A stretch of 64,000 nt of DNA from Haliclystus octoradiatus (Eukaryota; Cnidaria; Staurozoa; Stauromedusae; Haliclystidae): positions 3,495,821 through 3,559,820 of the forward strand of contig OU744454.1 of assembly GCA_916610825.1 (NCBI GenBank). Reading direction: 5' to 3'. Both the position numbers and the translations under genes were made by a program. Of the stretch, positions 24,201 through 32,600 are shown one piece after another. The notes beneath the pieces were generated by a model. The model was not told where the DNA came from. It made no database searches and saw nothing but the letters and a program-made list of their open reading frames with translations. The number at the start of each line of letters is the position of its first letter. Within the stretch, counting starts at the first letter, position 1.

Positions 24201-24208
24201 TATAAAAG
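24201..24208 (+). promoter_or_regulatory. TATA box TATAAAAG of left TIR gene
   Basis: A TATA box 80 bp upstream of the ATG at 24281. An identical copy sits in the right TIR at 40402-40409 on the other strand, so both subterminal genes share one promoter design. Confidence 0.75.
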
Positions 24209-24280
24209 CCTCGTTTGAAAATCATTTCATTTCATTACAATTTGACATACGGTATAGCAGTTGAGTTGTTTTTTTGCATA

Positions 24281-25087
24281 ATGGCTTCAATGAATGATTT
24301 GGAATATGCAAGAAATCCATATCCTGAGGTATTTGATTTTAAAGACCGTGACACCGATGTACATAAGAGAAGCTATGTTGAACGAAAGGTTACATCAGAG
24401 TCTGCACGTAAGCGATTGAAATTGGATATAGAAGAGCCAAGGAATACGTCAGTTGGGCTAGAATCCATGAGCAAAGCAGATTTATTAAAAAACCAACTTC
24501 ATTGTGTGAGTCTTGGAAGAAATGCAGTCATGTATAGGTTACCAGAAGATGGTAGTTTTATACCGGGTATGGTTATTCGAGACACTGGAGAGACATTATC
24601 GAAAGCATTTGGTGTAAAAAGCAGACCTATGATGAAAAGCTTATTCTTTGCGGCGTTGGCATTAATTCTCGTGAAGCAGAAAAAGCTATTACGTCAAGCA
24701 AAGTATGGGAACATAAAGAATGTTGTTACATTTTGCCAGCAACTGAAGGAACAAGGCTACTTGGACAATATTATTGTAGATGACGGACCGGTGAATGAGC
24801 AGTGTAAAACGAAAATGGTTCGTCTGTACTCCTACGGTGAAAATGGGGAAGTAACGACGCAACTAACGGTGGAATTACACAACTACGAAGCTTATTCTAA
24901 ATTCTCGTTAAGAAATAAAACGGTTGACGGTACAACTATAACGGGTGTGAATTTATACCCAAGCGAACTTGTTAAAGCAATGAGACATTTGAATGGACAA
25001 TTTGATTTTGTAACTAAAGAGTTATCTATGACCTTGAATGCTTCTACGGTGAATCATGTATGTACAGATAATGACAATTGGTTTTGA
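24281..25087 (+). CDS. Left subterminal Polinton protein, unknown function
   Basis: 268 residues from the ATG at 24281. The frame is open further upstream, but only from a TTG inside the likely leader. The first eight codons lie in the TIR and are nearly shared with the right-end gene (MASMNDLE against MASMDDLE). There is a basic patch around residues 40-50 (ARKRLKLD) that could be a nuclear signal, then a hydrophobic run MMKSLFFAALALILVKQKK, and a mixed alpha/beta C-terminal half. I do not recognise the family. TATA at 24201 and AATAAA at 25144-25149 frame a compact transcription unit. Confidence 0.75.
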   Translation: MASMNDLEYARNPYPEVFDFKDRDTDVHKRSYVERKVTSESARKRLKLDIEEPRNTSVGLESMSKADLLKNQLHCVSLGRNAVMYRLPEDGSFIPGMVIRDTGETLSKAFGVKSRPMMKSLFFAALALILVKQKKLLRQAKYGNIKNVVTFCQQLKEQGYLDNIIVDDGPVNEQCKTKMVRLYSYGENGEVTTQLTVELHNYEAYSKFSLRNKTVDGTTITGVNLYPSELVKAMRHLNGQFDFVTKELSMTLNASTVNHVCTDNDNWF

Positions 25088-25143
25088 CTGTTAAATGTTA
25101 GTTTGAAATGTAAATCGATTTTTTTTGTATTGTTTATATTCTC

Positions 25144-25149
25144 AATAAA
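25144..25149 (+). terminator. Poly(A) signal AATAAA of left TIR gene
   Basis: Lies 57 bp after the stop codon at 25087. Confidence 0.6.
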
Positions 25150-25247
25150 ATATCGCGTGAGACAATTTATGAAATTTCTCAGTCTGAGCAACTATTGTGT
25201 CATCTGTCAATCATCATCACAGCTATTTAGTTTACACTTTAAGTGTT

Positions 25248-25337
25248 GACCGCTGTGTCTATATAGGATGACATCATTATCGGAAGTGTCTCGACCGCTA
25301 TGTCTATATAGGATGTCATCATTATCGGAAGTGTCTC
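25248..25337. repeat. 45-bp unit repeated twice between convergent genes
   Basis: GTCTATATAGGATG recurs at 25257 and 25302. Each unit carries CATCATTATCGGAAGTGTCTC. The pair lies between the 3' ends of the left gene and the small spliced gene. Confidence 0.8.
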
Positions 25338-25540
25338 GATAGTACCTTGCCCGACATCTAAGAATAGATCAACGAATGTTTAAACCCCCCTCTCATGATA
25401 AATTACTATAGAATGCGAGAGACACGAGAAAGAAAACTTATATTTATTTTTATACATGTATTTTAATGTGTTGTCTTACTGTTTCAACAGTATTATACAA
25501 CATATACTATATTACATGTTTTTTATATATATATTTTCAT

Positions 25541-26313
25541 TTACACACGGAGGATGGCCTCAATGGCGTCAATGCCATCAACGGCTGTTCTTCTCTTTCT
25601 GCACATTGAATGTTCAGAATCTATGGTTCCACTGAAAAGTAAAACAGAACAGCAATAATTAGTTTAACAAACATTAACGCTATTTAACACACGAACCCTA
25701 ACCCCTAATGTACTCATCATCATCATCATCATCATCATCATTTATTCAGAACTCTTCGCTATGATAACAACTTACATCATTATTTCAATTATTGAACTCA
25801 ATGACTATGATAGCAACTTACATCATGATTTCAAGGATTGCTTTGACAGCAACTGCCTTCTTGTTCAAGTCTGCGAGTAAAGTAATAATATGACATCAAT
25901 CTACCTTTTTTTATTATTCCTATAGTTACAAAATGGTGAATCGCCAACTTACGGAAATGCCCTGCCATCAGGGTTTGACGGACTGCGCGAAGCAGCCCGC
26001 CCCAAAGATGAAACCATCTTTTGTGGTTTTCTAGATTTTTCCAACTTAAAAATAAAAAGAGAATGTCATCATTAGAAATAAATTCATATGAAAAACCTAT
26101 CGCTAGTTCATTTGAGATTCAAATTTGAAAACTCACGCGTTTGCCGCTTCCATTGATACATATGCGGCTAGCCTACGTAGATAGTATAGAGATAGTTTCA
26201 AACATTCATTCATGTACTCAATAGAGATACTCAGTAAAATTGATGTAATATACTTACAATTCATAAATTTCACTCTCATGGAGGAATTCCACACGATGGT
26301 GGAATATATCCAT
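25541..26313 (-). CDS. Small four-exon Polinton gene, 95 residues, unknown function
   Basis: I join exons 26258-26313, 25953-26044, 25822-25870 and 25541-25631 (56, 92, 49 and 91 nt). Each intron starts GTAAGT and ends in AG (TTTTTAAG, CTCGCAG, TTTTCAG). Phases 2, 1 and 2 match at every junction, giving exactly 96 codons with a stop. A TATA box on the same strand (26350-26357) lies 37 bp before the ATG, and AATAAA (25443-25448 on minus) lies about 95 bp after the stop. The protein is small and basic, starts MDIFHHRVEF, has a Trp-rich middle (FWKNLENHKRWFHLWGG) and a CRKRR patch near the end. No family is recognised. Three short introns in phase make a chance reading unlikely. Confidence 0.7.
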
Positions 26314-26349
26314 GATGAGTTGAAAAGGATTAATATGAGAGGTGCACGT

Positions 26350-26357
26350 CTTTTATA
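26350..26357 (-). promoter_or_regulatory. TATA box TATAAAAG of the small spliced gene
   Basis: On the minus strand, 37 bp upstream of the ATG at 26313, which predicts a very short 5' leader. Confidence 0.6.
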
Positions 26358-26929
26358 CTCCTATAGCTGATCACGAGGTATAGAAACTTCTTTTGACTCT
26401 AGAACGTAGTGATCTTCTTAATATAGACTGCTGATTGGCTACATTGAAACATAACTGTGTCAGTCTACTTTGGACTCCCACATTTTAATGATTCGTAGAT
26501 TACTGATTGGACAATGAAATGATCGTACGTTATTCTACTGGGGGAGGCACCCCGTATAGATGGGAATTCATACCCAATTATCTTAATGTCATTCGTTCAA
26601 GTGATGCAATGAAACAAAGGTTTTTACCGACTACATGTATATAGAGTGACCACCGAGTCTGCCCGCTGTAGACAGGCTGCCTCGCAATGATGAGAAGCGT
26701 CGCGTATTGATGCTTCGCAAAGTGAACCTTGACACGTTTCAGATTTATGTCATCAATCGCATGGAAGTAAGACAGACTTTATAACAAACTCGTCTCAAAG
26801 AGAAAGCATAAAAAGACAATCAGGTAAGACTCATATCAATGTATTCAACTAAGTTATATTCTATTTACAAAAATTCATACTGATGAATCATACAGTTTGT
26901 TTTAACAGAAGCTATTTCGTGCAACTTGA
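26358..26929. other. Intergenic DNA inside the Polinton
   Basis: Lies between the protease stop and the promoter of the small spliced gene. No further open frame or repeat is recognised. Confidence 0.5.
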
Positions 26930-27475
26930 TTAGATAAAATTTAACAGACTTCGAACTGTTTGTCTAATAAAGTACTTTTGATCCTGTAATCGAGTCCTCT
27001 GATAGTCAGGAAATTTATATTCTATGAAACTTTTTACAACATTTTCATTGTAATCCTGATCTTGTAAGGAGAAATCCGTTAAAATGTCGGCCATTGTTCG
27101 CTGTCTTGTCAATCCATACGCAAAGTATATTGCAAATTGTCCACACGCCACGGAAGTGTTGCTTTGAAGTTGTATTCCATCAATACAGTGTAATGAGGTA
27201 CCCAAGGTCTCCAATTTCTCAGTCATGTTATAATAACTAGGTGGTCGACCAAAGGAGTCTACAAAATTAACATGCCCACGCCGATTGGTGTGGACTAAAA
27301 GTCAGTGGGCCCCTATCAAATTGCTAGGTTCTGTGTTTACAACAATGACCATGTCACGAATGTTTGAGTCAGGTGTTAATGTTTGAAAATAATCCATGGC
27401 CAAGACATCTATATACCCATGTTTTTTTATTTGATCATCTGCATGGAGAATGTCCCTCAAACTTTGTGTATCCAT
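26930..27475 (-). pseudogene. Adenain-like cysteine protease, one in-frame TGA
   Basis: The frame runs 181 codons from ATG 27475 to the stop at 26930 and is open except for one TGA at 27302-27304. Adenain-type proteases mature virion proteins using a His, an Asp/Glu and a Cys. Here the presumed catalytic His is the last residue before the TGA (NLIGAH), the acidic residue lies in FVDSFG shortly after, and the Cys is in NTSVACGQFAIYFAYG. The TGA sits where this family normally has the Trp of its G-x-H-W motif. Nothing else is broken and the frame continues with family-like sequence. It may be a recent nonsense mutation, an assembly error or readthrough. It starts 17 bp after the capsid gene stop. 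Confidence 0.85.
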
Positions 27476-27492
27476 AATGATAAATGCTCCCT

Positions 27493-28803
27493 TCAAAAAT
27501 CTGTCAAAACGTGTCTAGATTTATCCACAGAAATACACGAATCAAATTCTGCGTACATTAACAATGTCACCGTCTGCGGTAGTGGTGTTCCAAACGAGAG
27601 AGCGATGCGTAAATCACCAGTGCGTTTAGGCTCCGTATGTCCAGTAACACTTGCAGTCGGCGCCAAATGAAAACCATAAATGCAATAGCCATTCTTATAC
27701 TCAGAAGGTAATATATCAATACTTTCATCAATGTAGGATTTAGACATTGATTGAAATAGAGAATGATAGCCATCAGCAATTTCATCTTTTCCGTAATTCA
27801 GTTGCAGTGGTTTTGCCGGGCATGATTTTCCATTAACAATGCAGGCCAAACTGGTCAAATCAAAGTTCTTGAAATTAAACGGATTTGTATTTGCTGTGCC
27901 AGAGAAACTCACATTGTCAACCAAAGCAATGAATACTCGGGTGGGTAGGGTGCCTGTGATGCAGTGATTCAAGGTTTGATGAGATACCAAAGCAGAGAGA
28001 GTGAAATTTTTAACCAAAATTCTATCAATTGGATACAAAGCCGGTTGGGTCGCCAGTTGCTTCTGTACGGTGAGAAAATGAGCGTCCGTCAGTGTGACAC
28101 GTTTTACTTTGAAGACAGCACTCAAAAGTTTAATCTTGTAATTGACTCCCACGTCAGGAGAGATTAATGCGAAAGCGTCCTTACTTCGATGTAGAATCAA
28201 TTTAAGAGGAAGGGCGTTTAACAATAGTCTATTACAGGCGAATAAATCCGCATGAATTCTGCCTTGCAGCGAGACCACTTTACCCCGTTCAGTTTGTGAT
28301 TGGCGTTCATTGAACCCTACATTAGGACCATTAGGTTCGGAATTTTCCATATGACCACTTGTATCCTTCGTCATCATTTGTGTATACAATTGAGTTTTTC
28401 TTGCATCGGAACCATAGTTTAACAAACTCTCCAGTAGACATCGATACGGATAAGTGGGCATGGAGCTTGAGATGACGCGGCCATCCAGCTGAATATCCGT
28501 CTGACAAAAGATGGACGATAAAGCATTGTTCACTAACGCCACTTTGGCGTCAATATTAATAGGTGTTCCATCTTCGTTGGTAATGCGTAATTTTATATGT
28601 AAGGAGCTGCGAGCCAAATCTATTAGTCTTTCAGTGGAATCAGATAGGACAAACTCAATTGATCCTCCTGCAGTGAGTGAATTTGACGGGTAAACATCCT
28701 CGTATTGACTACTTTCAATGACAGACTGTACAAAAGGAGGTGCAAACAAATCCGTTTCAGATAAACTACAACTAGCTTCGTTAAATTGCGGGTGGGTCAT
28801 CAT
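27493..28803 (-). CDS. Polinton major capsid protein (double jelly-roll)
   Basis: 436 residues from ATG 28803 (a second ATG follows at once). It is placed by context and by features of the family: N-terminal SVIESSQYEDVYPSN, an early LVNNALSSIFCQTDIQLDGR segment, and the closing block YGFHLAP..GDLRIALSFGTPLP..VTLLMYAEFDS. Double jelly-roll proteins of this kind build icosahedral shells in Polintons, virophages and adenoviruses. Length is normal for the family and the frame is intact. It starts 6 bp after the stop of the small basic protein. A pyrimidine-rich TATTTTTAG just upstream of the ATG (28814-28824) looks like a splice acceptor. Confidence 0.88.
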   Translation of the reverse strand: MMTHPQFNEASCSLSETDLFAPPFVQSVIESSQYEDVYPSNSLTAGGSIEFVLSDSTERLIDLARSSLHIKLRITNEDGTPINIDAKVALVNNALSSIFCQTDIQLDGRVISSSMPTYPYRCLLESLLNYGSDARKTQLYTQMMTKDTSGHMENSEPNGPNVGFNERQSQTERGKVVSLQGRIHADLFACNRLLLNALPLKLILHRSKDAFALISPDVGVNYKIKLLSAVFKVKRVTLTDAHFLTVQKQLATQPALYPIDRILVKNFTLSALVSHQTLNHCITGTLPTRVFIALVDNVSFSGTANTNPFNFKNFDLTSLACIVNGKSCPAKPLQLNYGKDEIADGYHSLFQSMSKSYIDESIDILPSEYKNGYCIYGFHLAPTASVTGHTEPKRTGDLRIALSFGTPLPQTVTLLMYAEFDSCISVDKSRHVLTDF

Positions 28804-28809
28804 CAATGT

Positions 28810-29193
28810 TTAACTAAAAATATCTTTACTTTGTCGTTTTCTAATAGGTTTCTTGCCAACTCTGCCACGACCTATCTGCTTGCTGATCACACCTCGACTG
28901 GCCTTGGTAATCCCACTATCGTCTCGTTTAAGTCTTTTTGAAGGGTAGGTAATCACGTCATCCAACATGGTATGTAATCCTTCCTTACCACGCTTCTTTA
29001 AAGTCGTTTTGAACGCCACTCCATTCCCATAATCTTTTAACACATTGCTACCTGTCGCGAGAGCTCGTTTTCCAACGCTTGTCACTCCCTTTTTTAGCAT
29101 AGGGGTGAGACTTGAAACAACACCTTTGAATAGATTACCGAGACCAAACCCACCACGCTGACGAATTGGGTAAGCTGCAAAATGAGCCCTCAT
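28810..29193 (-). CDS. Small basic Polinton virion-type protein
   Basis: 127 residues from ATG 29193; the frame is open further up, but only from a GTG inside the penton gene. The N terminus MRAHFAAYPIRQRGGFGLG is followed by an amphipathic stretch (LFKGVVSSLTPMLKKG) and a very basic C-terminal half (KKRGKEG, PSKRLKRDD, KKPIRKRQSK). Small basic proteins with a Gly-Gly site sit beside the capsid genes in many Polintons and adenovirus-like elements and may be core or membrane-active proteins; that is inference. QRGG could be a cut site for the element's protease. It starts 2 bp after the penton stop. Confidence 0.7.
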   Translation of the reverse strand: MRAHFAAYPIRQRGGFGLGNLFKGVVSSLTPMLKKGVTSVGKRALATGSNVLKDYGNGVAFKTTLKKRGKEGLHTMLDDVITYPSKRLKRDDSGITKASRGVISKQIGRGRVGKKPIRKRQSKDIFS

Positions 29194-29195
29194 TT

Positions 29196-30014
29196 TCAAT
29201 AACGTACCGGTGTTCTGCGAAATAGTAACTGTACTGAACACTGTCCATCGAGGAATGCCAACTTTTCATTGAAACTTGTAGTTAAATAGATTCCTATGGT
29301 GTGGACATGATCTTGACTGACAGGTTTGAATTGTAAAATGGGAAATTGCATATGATAAAAATCACCATGTTGTCCATTCAAGGGGACAACTCGTAACAAC
29401 GGTGCAGTCAAATCGCCCACATGTTGATGTTTGACAATGTCCGAGTGTACATGAATAGCTTGAAATCGACGTTGTGGTGAGGCTAGAATAGTGCTGGTAT
29501 TATTTTCTTGATGACGTCCCTCTATAGGATTGCTGTGTGCCGTCTGATGATGGATGACTTTATCAACCGGAAAACCCATAATAGCCCCTATATCGGAGTT
29601 GCCAAAATGCAATGAACACTGTACCGGAACGTTAACCCAGACCTTTCCAGATGGTTTGCTGTATTCCATTTCAAAGGCAGGCATAGAACTGACATCACCC
29701 ACGGTTGTCATTTGAACAAGAGCGGTCTTTTGTAAGGCTGTAATTAATTCATTGATGCTTGCATAATAACCAGGTTCCAAGTGTATAGGGTAAATATGTT
29801 TGGCACTTTTCAATATTATCACATTTTTCATAGATCGCACATTATACCAAGACTGTCGAAAGCTAATTTCAGTTACAGCACATTGCCAGTGCCCCATTTG
29901 CAGATTTAACGGTGAGGGTAACTTGACTTGAAAATTGGAAGCTGTATTATCCGGATGTAAGTCTAAACTACTAGAGCTAGTTAACACCACGTGGAGTGAT
30001 GATTCGTTCATCAT
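29196..30014 (-). CDS. Penton-like minor capsid protein (single jelly-roll)
   Basis: 272 residues from ATG 30014, which overlaps the integrase stop as ATGA. Family features seen are NFQVKLPSPLNLQMGHWQCA near residue 30, GYYASINELITAL near 85-95, a middle GDVSSMPAFEMEY, IVKHQHVGDLTAPLLRVVP, and the C-terminal IGIYLTTSFNEKLAFLDGQC followed by a basic strand. This protein caps the five-fold vertices in related capsids. The frame is intact. Confidence 0.85.
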   Translation of the reverse strand: MMNESSLHVVLTSSSSLDLHPDNTASNFQVKLPSPLNLQMGHWQCAVTEISFRQSWYNVRSMKNVIILKSAKHIYPIHLEPGYYASINELITALQKTALVQMTTVGDVSSMPAFEMEYSKPSGKVWVNVPVQCSLHFGNSDIGAIMGFPVDKVIHHQTAHSNPIEGRHQENNTSTILASPQRRFQAIHVHSDIVKHQHVGDLTAPLLRVVPLNGQHGDFYHMQFPILQFKPVSQDHVHTIGIYLTTSFNEKLAFLDGQCSVQLLFRRTPVRY

Positions 30015-31102
30015 GTTGTAATAACGTCACTTGCAGGCACCCAGGAGTCAAATGAGGAACTATAGCCAGACCAACGGACAAAGTAGTGTAGAATGTTATT
30101 GATTCTCTTTTTTTTCAATACGCGCTCGACCCTCGTTGTTTCCGACTCTGACACGGACTGAAGTTCTTCTTCGTAGAATGTGCCTGTTATAGGCTCATTT
30201 TGCAGATCCTCTAAACGATAGACGGTGACCTTCCCCTTTAGTACATTTTTCACTTTGAAAATCTCTTCAGTCCAACGCGCTAGATAGCCCTTCATGAATA
30301 CCGTTCGATTATGACTAATGCGAACTGTATCTCCCACATTGTGCTTCGGTTTGGCAGTTTTCTGCTTCTTACCGGTGTCATACATATTCATCCATGCCAA
30401 GCCCTGTGTACCAACGTTAACATCAATAGGTCGCATTTTGATTGATCGGTGATAACCACGATTGTATCTTGACACCAGTTGCGGGAGAACGTCAATGTAG
30501 GTTCTGGTATTCTTATACGTGAAGTAGGCAAACATGATCTTTTTCAATGTTCGATTAACGCGTTCAACAATGGTCGCTTTTCGTTCACTATTAGTAGAAA
30601 ACATTTTGATGTTTTTCTCCGCCAGCAATCGTTGAAAGGTGCGATTGTAAAATTCTGTGCCTTTGTCCACTTGAATAGTTTTCGGTTGACGACCAGACTG
30701 CAGTATTGTTTTGAAAGCTTTTGTCAACTCCGCCCCTGTTTTTGTTTTTAGCGGTATTACAAATAAGAATTTGGATAAAGAATCGATGCAAGTGAGTAAG
30801 TATTTGTAATTACGATTAACTTTGGCCAACTTGGGTAGAAAAACCAAATCGAGTGACCATTGCTGGTCAATTCCATGAACCAAGACTTGTCTAGTTTTGA
30901 AGTTAATTCTTGCTGGTCTATGACGCGTATAGGTTAGTTGTTCTTTTAGCCATTCTTGAACCTCTGAGCGTTTGACATCAGGCAATTGCTGTTTCACTTT
31001 CGAATAGAGAGGCTGTAAGCCTGAAAATGACACTGGACTGTCTAGAGAATAATAGAGTGATTTCAGTGTCTTATCCAGTTCCGTTCTATCATTTCGAGTC
31101 AT
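30011..31102 (-). CDS. Retroviral-type integrase with C-terminal chromodomain
   Basis: 363 residues from ATG 31102; the open frame further upstream has no ATG. The rve core shows the D,D,E triad: Asp in QQWSLDLVFL, Asp in IQVDKGTEFYN, and Glu in IVERVNRTLKK. It is followed by the YNRGYHRSIKMRP block typical of these integrases, a KHNVGDTVRI SH3-like segment, and a chromodomain at the end (VERVLKKKRINNILHYFVRW, then DSWVPASDV). The enzyme inserts the element and creates the 6-bp duplication. The chromodomain suggests targeting to methylated histone tails, which is inference. The frame is intact. Confidence 0.93.
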   Translation of the reverse strand: MTRNDRTELDKTLKSLYYSLDSPVSFSGLQPLYSKVKQQLPDVKRSEVQEWLKEQLTYTRHRPARINFKTRQVLVHGIDQQWSLDLVFLPKLAKVNRNYKYLLTCIDSLSKFLFVIPLKTKTGAELTKAFKTILQSGRQPKTIQVDKGTEFYNRTFQRLLAEKNIKMFSTNSERKATIVERVNRTLKKIMFAYFTYKNTRTYIDVLPQLVSRYNRGYHRSIKMRPIDVNVGTQGLAWMNMYDTGKKQKTAKPKHNVGDTVRISHNRTVFMKGYLARWTEEIFKVKNVLKGKVTVYRLEDLQNEPITGTFYEEELQSVSESETTRVERVLKKKRINNILHYFVRWSGYSSSFDSWVPASDVITT

Positions 31103-31115
31103 TATCACTGACGAG

Positions 31116-31313
31116 TTAGACCGATGTCTCACCGGTGACCGACTGACTAGCAATGCTATCTGTCCTCTGTAAGGCGTCTGTTTCAGCAGGGGGTCCGTCA
31201 ACTTCAGTCTTTGTAAAGTCAACTTCTGAACTACAACAAATCAAGACACAACGAACACGTTTGAATATATCTTTAGCGTCCAAATTAAAAGACATGTTTA
31301 CTATCCAAAGCAT
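31116..31313 (-). CDS. Small ORF upstream of integrase, 65 residues
   Basis: ATG 31313 to a stop 13 bp before the integrase ATG. It includes SFNLDAKDIFKRVRCVLICC and an acidic, Ser/Thr-rich C terminus. Family unknown. It fits the tight packing of the cluster and has a genuine ATG, but it could be chance or an uORF. Confidence 0.35.
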   Translation of the reverse strand: MLWIVNMSFNLDAKDIFKRVRCVLICCSSEVDFTKTEVDGPPAETDALQRTDSIASQSVTGETSV

Positions 31314-31372
31314 TCAATGAACTAACTAGGTTTACAGGTTTACCGCTATCTAATATACGTACATAACACGGA

Positions 31373-32176
31373 CTAAAATGAATGATTTTTAGTGGAAGAT
31401 AACCACGTTTTGTTTTTTGCTTTAAGCGGTGTACTAGTTCCCAATAGCGGAGATAATCTTCGTTGTGATTTTTCAGCTCTTCTCATCATTTTTGGTTTAC
31501 TTTGAGACTTTTTGTAGGTGCGAATTGTTTCCAACTGTGTGGGATTCTTCACCCATTGCATCGGCACATTCAATTGAGCCAACATCTTTGAGAATAGCGC
31601 TGTGTGAACACCAGGTAAGATACCATCCTTTCCTTTACGTACCCGAAACGTGTCATTGATTAGATCGCTAATGTTAGATCCTTCAATGACTTTGTTTCTG
31701 AATACTAATTCACCCTTGTCATTATAACCACTAATAGCAGGATTAGTTTTAATCATTTCAAGTAGCATTTTTGCTTGTGGTTTCATTGTTTTTGGTAGCA
31801 GAGAAAGTGTTCTTTGTTCTACTGCATCTTGATTTGCTTCTACAGGTGACGAGGTACTTGAATTCACGGGCATGTCATTTTGCAATTCTGATGACGGCTT
31901 GGCAATGACTTGCACCTTTTTCGGTTTTAGCACATTTTCACGACGCTTTTGAAACTCTGCCAACTCATTAGTAAACCTTCTAACTTTCTCACTATCCGGA
32001 ATATCATTTCAAGTTAACATCCCATCCATTTCCTGTTCCGCTTTGACCATGGCTGCCTTCTCGGGTTGTAATGTGCTGTTTACTGTAGGAATTGATGACC
32101 GATTACCACTATCCAATTGATTCATCAACCGTTCATAAACATCTGGTGTTAAAACCACATGTTTTCTAAACGCCAT
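31373..32176 (-). pseudogene. Conserved Polinton protein, 268-codon frame with one TGA
   Basis: Starts at ATG 32176 (MAFRKHVVLTPDVYERL) and stays in one frame to 31373, except for a TGA at 32009-32011 directly after EQEMDGMLT. The sequence after it (NDIPDSEKVRRF) continues the pattern I associate with this family, in which an acidic E-M-x-x-[IL]-L segment is followed by an S-x-x-E-K-V segment. The C-terminal part has GYNDKGELVF, IEGSNISDLIND and LNVPMQWVKNP. Function unknown. This is the second single-TGA break in the element. Confidence 0.7.
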
Positions 32177-32199
32177 TGTTAAGGACGAGATTGCAAGTC

Positions 32200-32514
32200 T
32201 CAAAATATACTTGCTAGTAGATCCCCTATCTCAGAGCCTATACCCCCACCTCGTTGATTGACTAATATTGCTCGTCGACTTTTCACTGTTCGTTTGGGTT
32301 GTATCAGTTTTCGCAAAACTGTCTTTTTAGAAGCCAACTTTCGTTTCAATTTTGCCGAGATGGGAACACGCCCCTTTAAAACGTTCACGACAATATCGCA
32401 GATGGAGTGAATCAAATCAGGCTTTGCTGTTTTCAATATATTAGCCTGATCCGAACACTTGCAATCTTTCAGAGCTTTCAATAGCGGTAAATTACGTTTT
32501 AGACGGTTAGTCAT
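32200..32514 (-). CDS. Small basic Polinton protein, 104 residues
   Basis: ATG 32514. The pattern PDLIHSICDIVVNVLKGRVP followed by a Lys/Arg-rich helix (AKLKRKLASKK) and a terminal VNQRGGGIGS..LLASIF matches a small protein widespread in Polintons and adintovirus-like elements; this is recalled, not searched. Role unknown. The Gly-Gly segment again looks like a protease site. It has its own TATA box (32573-32580), 59 bp upstream. Confidence 0.7.
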   Translation of the reverse strand: MTNRLKRNLPLLKALKDCKCSDQANILKTAKPDLIHSICDIVVNVLKGRVPISAKLKRKLASKKTVLRKLIQPKRTVKSRRAILVNQRGGGIGSEIGDLLASIF

Positions 32515-32572
32515 TCTTCCGTTGTCATTGACTGTCGATAAGCAACTGACTCAATTGTTTAAAATGGTTAAC

Positions 32573-32580
32573 CTTTTATA
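32573..32580 (-). promoter_or_regulatory. TATA box TATAAAAG upstream of the late-type cluster
   Basis: On the minus strand, between the ATPase stop and the 104-residue gene. It is the only clear TATA box before eight closely packed frames. Confidence 0.55.
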
Positions 32581-32600
32581 TTTTCAGAGACGTTGACTAA

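Larger units (their letters stand above)
23928..24305 (+). repeat. Left terminal inverted repeat (378 bp)
   Basis: Matches the reverse complement of 40305-40714. It contains nine GCAACGAT iterons (23973-24170), a dyad, a TATA box and the first eight codons of the left gene. It carries two copies of a 32-bp sub-unit that is present three times on the right, which accounts for the length difference. Confidence 0.95.

Noticed and set aside
24215..24280. N-terminal extension of the left TIR gene (and 40330-40395 of the right one)
   Set aside because: It has no ATG, only a TTG, and lies within about 15-75 bp of the TATA box, so it is leader. The shared sequence is TIR identity.
31103..31222. 40-codon extension upstream of the integrase
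   Set aside because: It opens only from TTG and overlaps the 65-residue frame; the ATG at 31102 fits the family start better.
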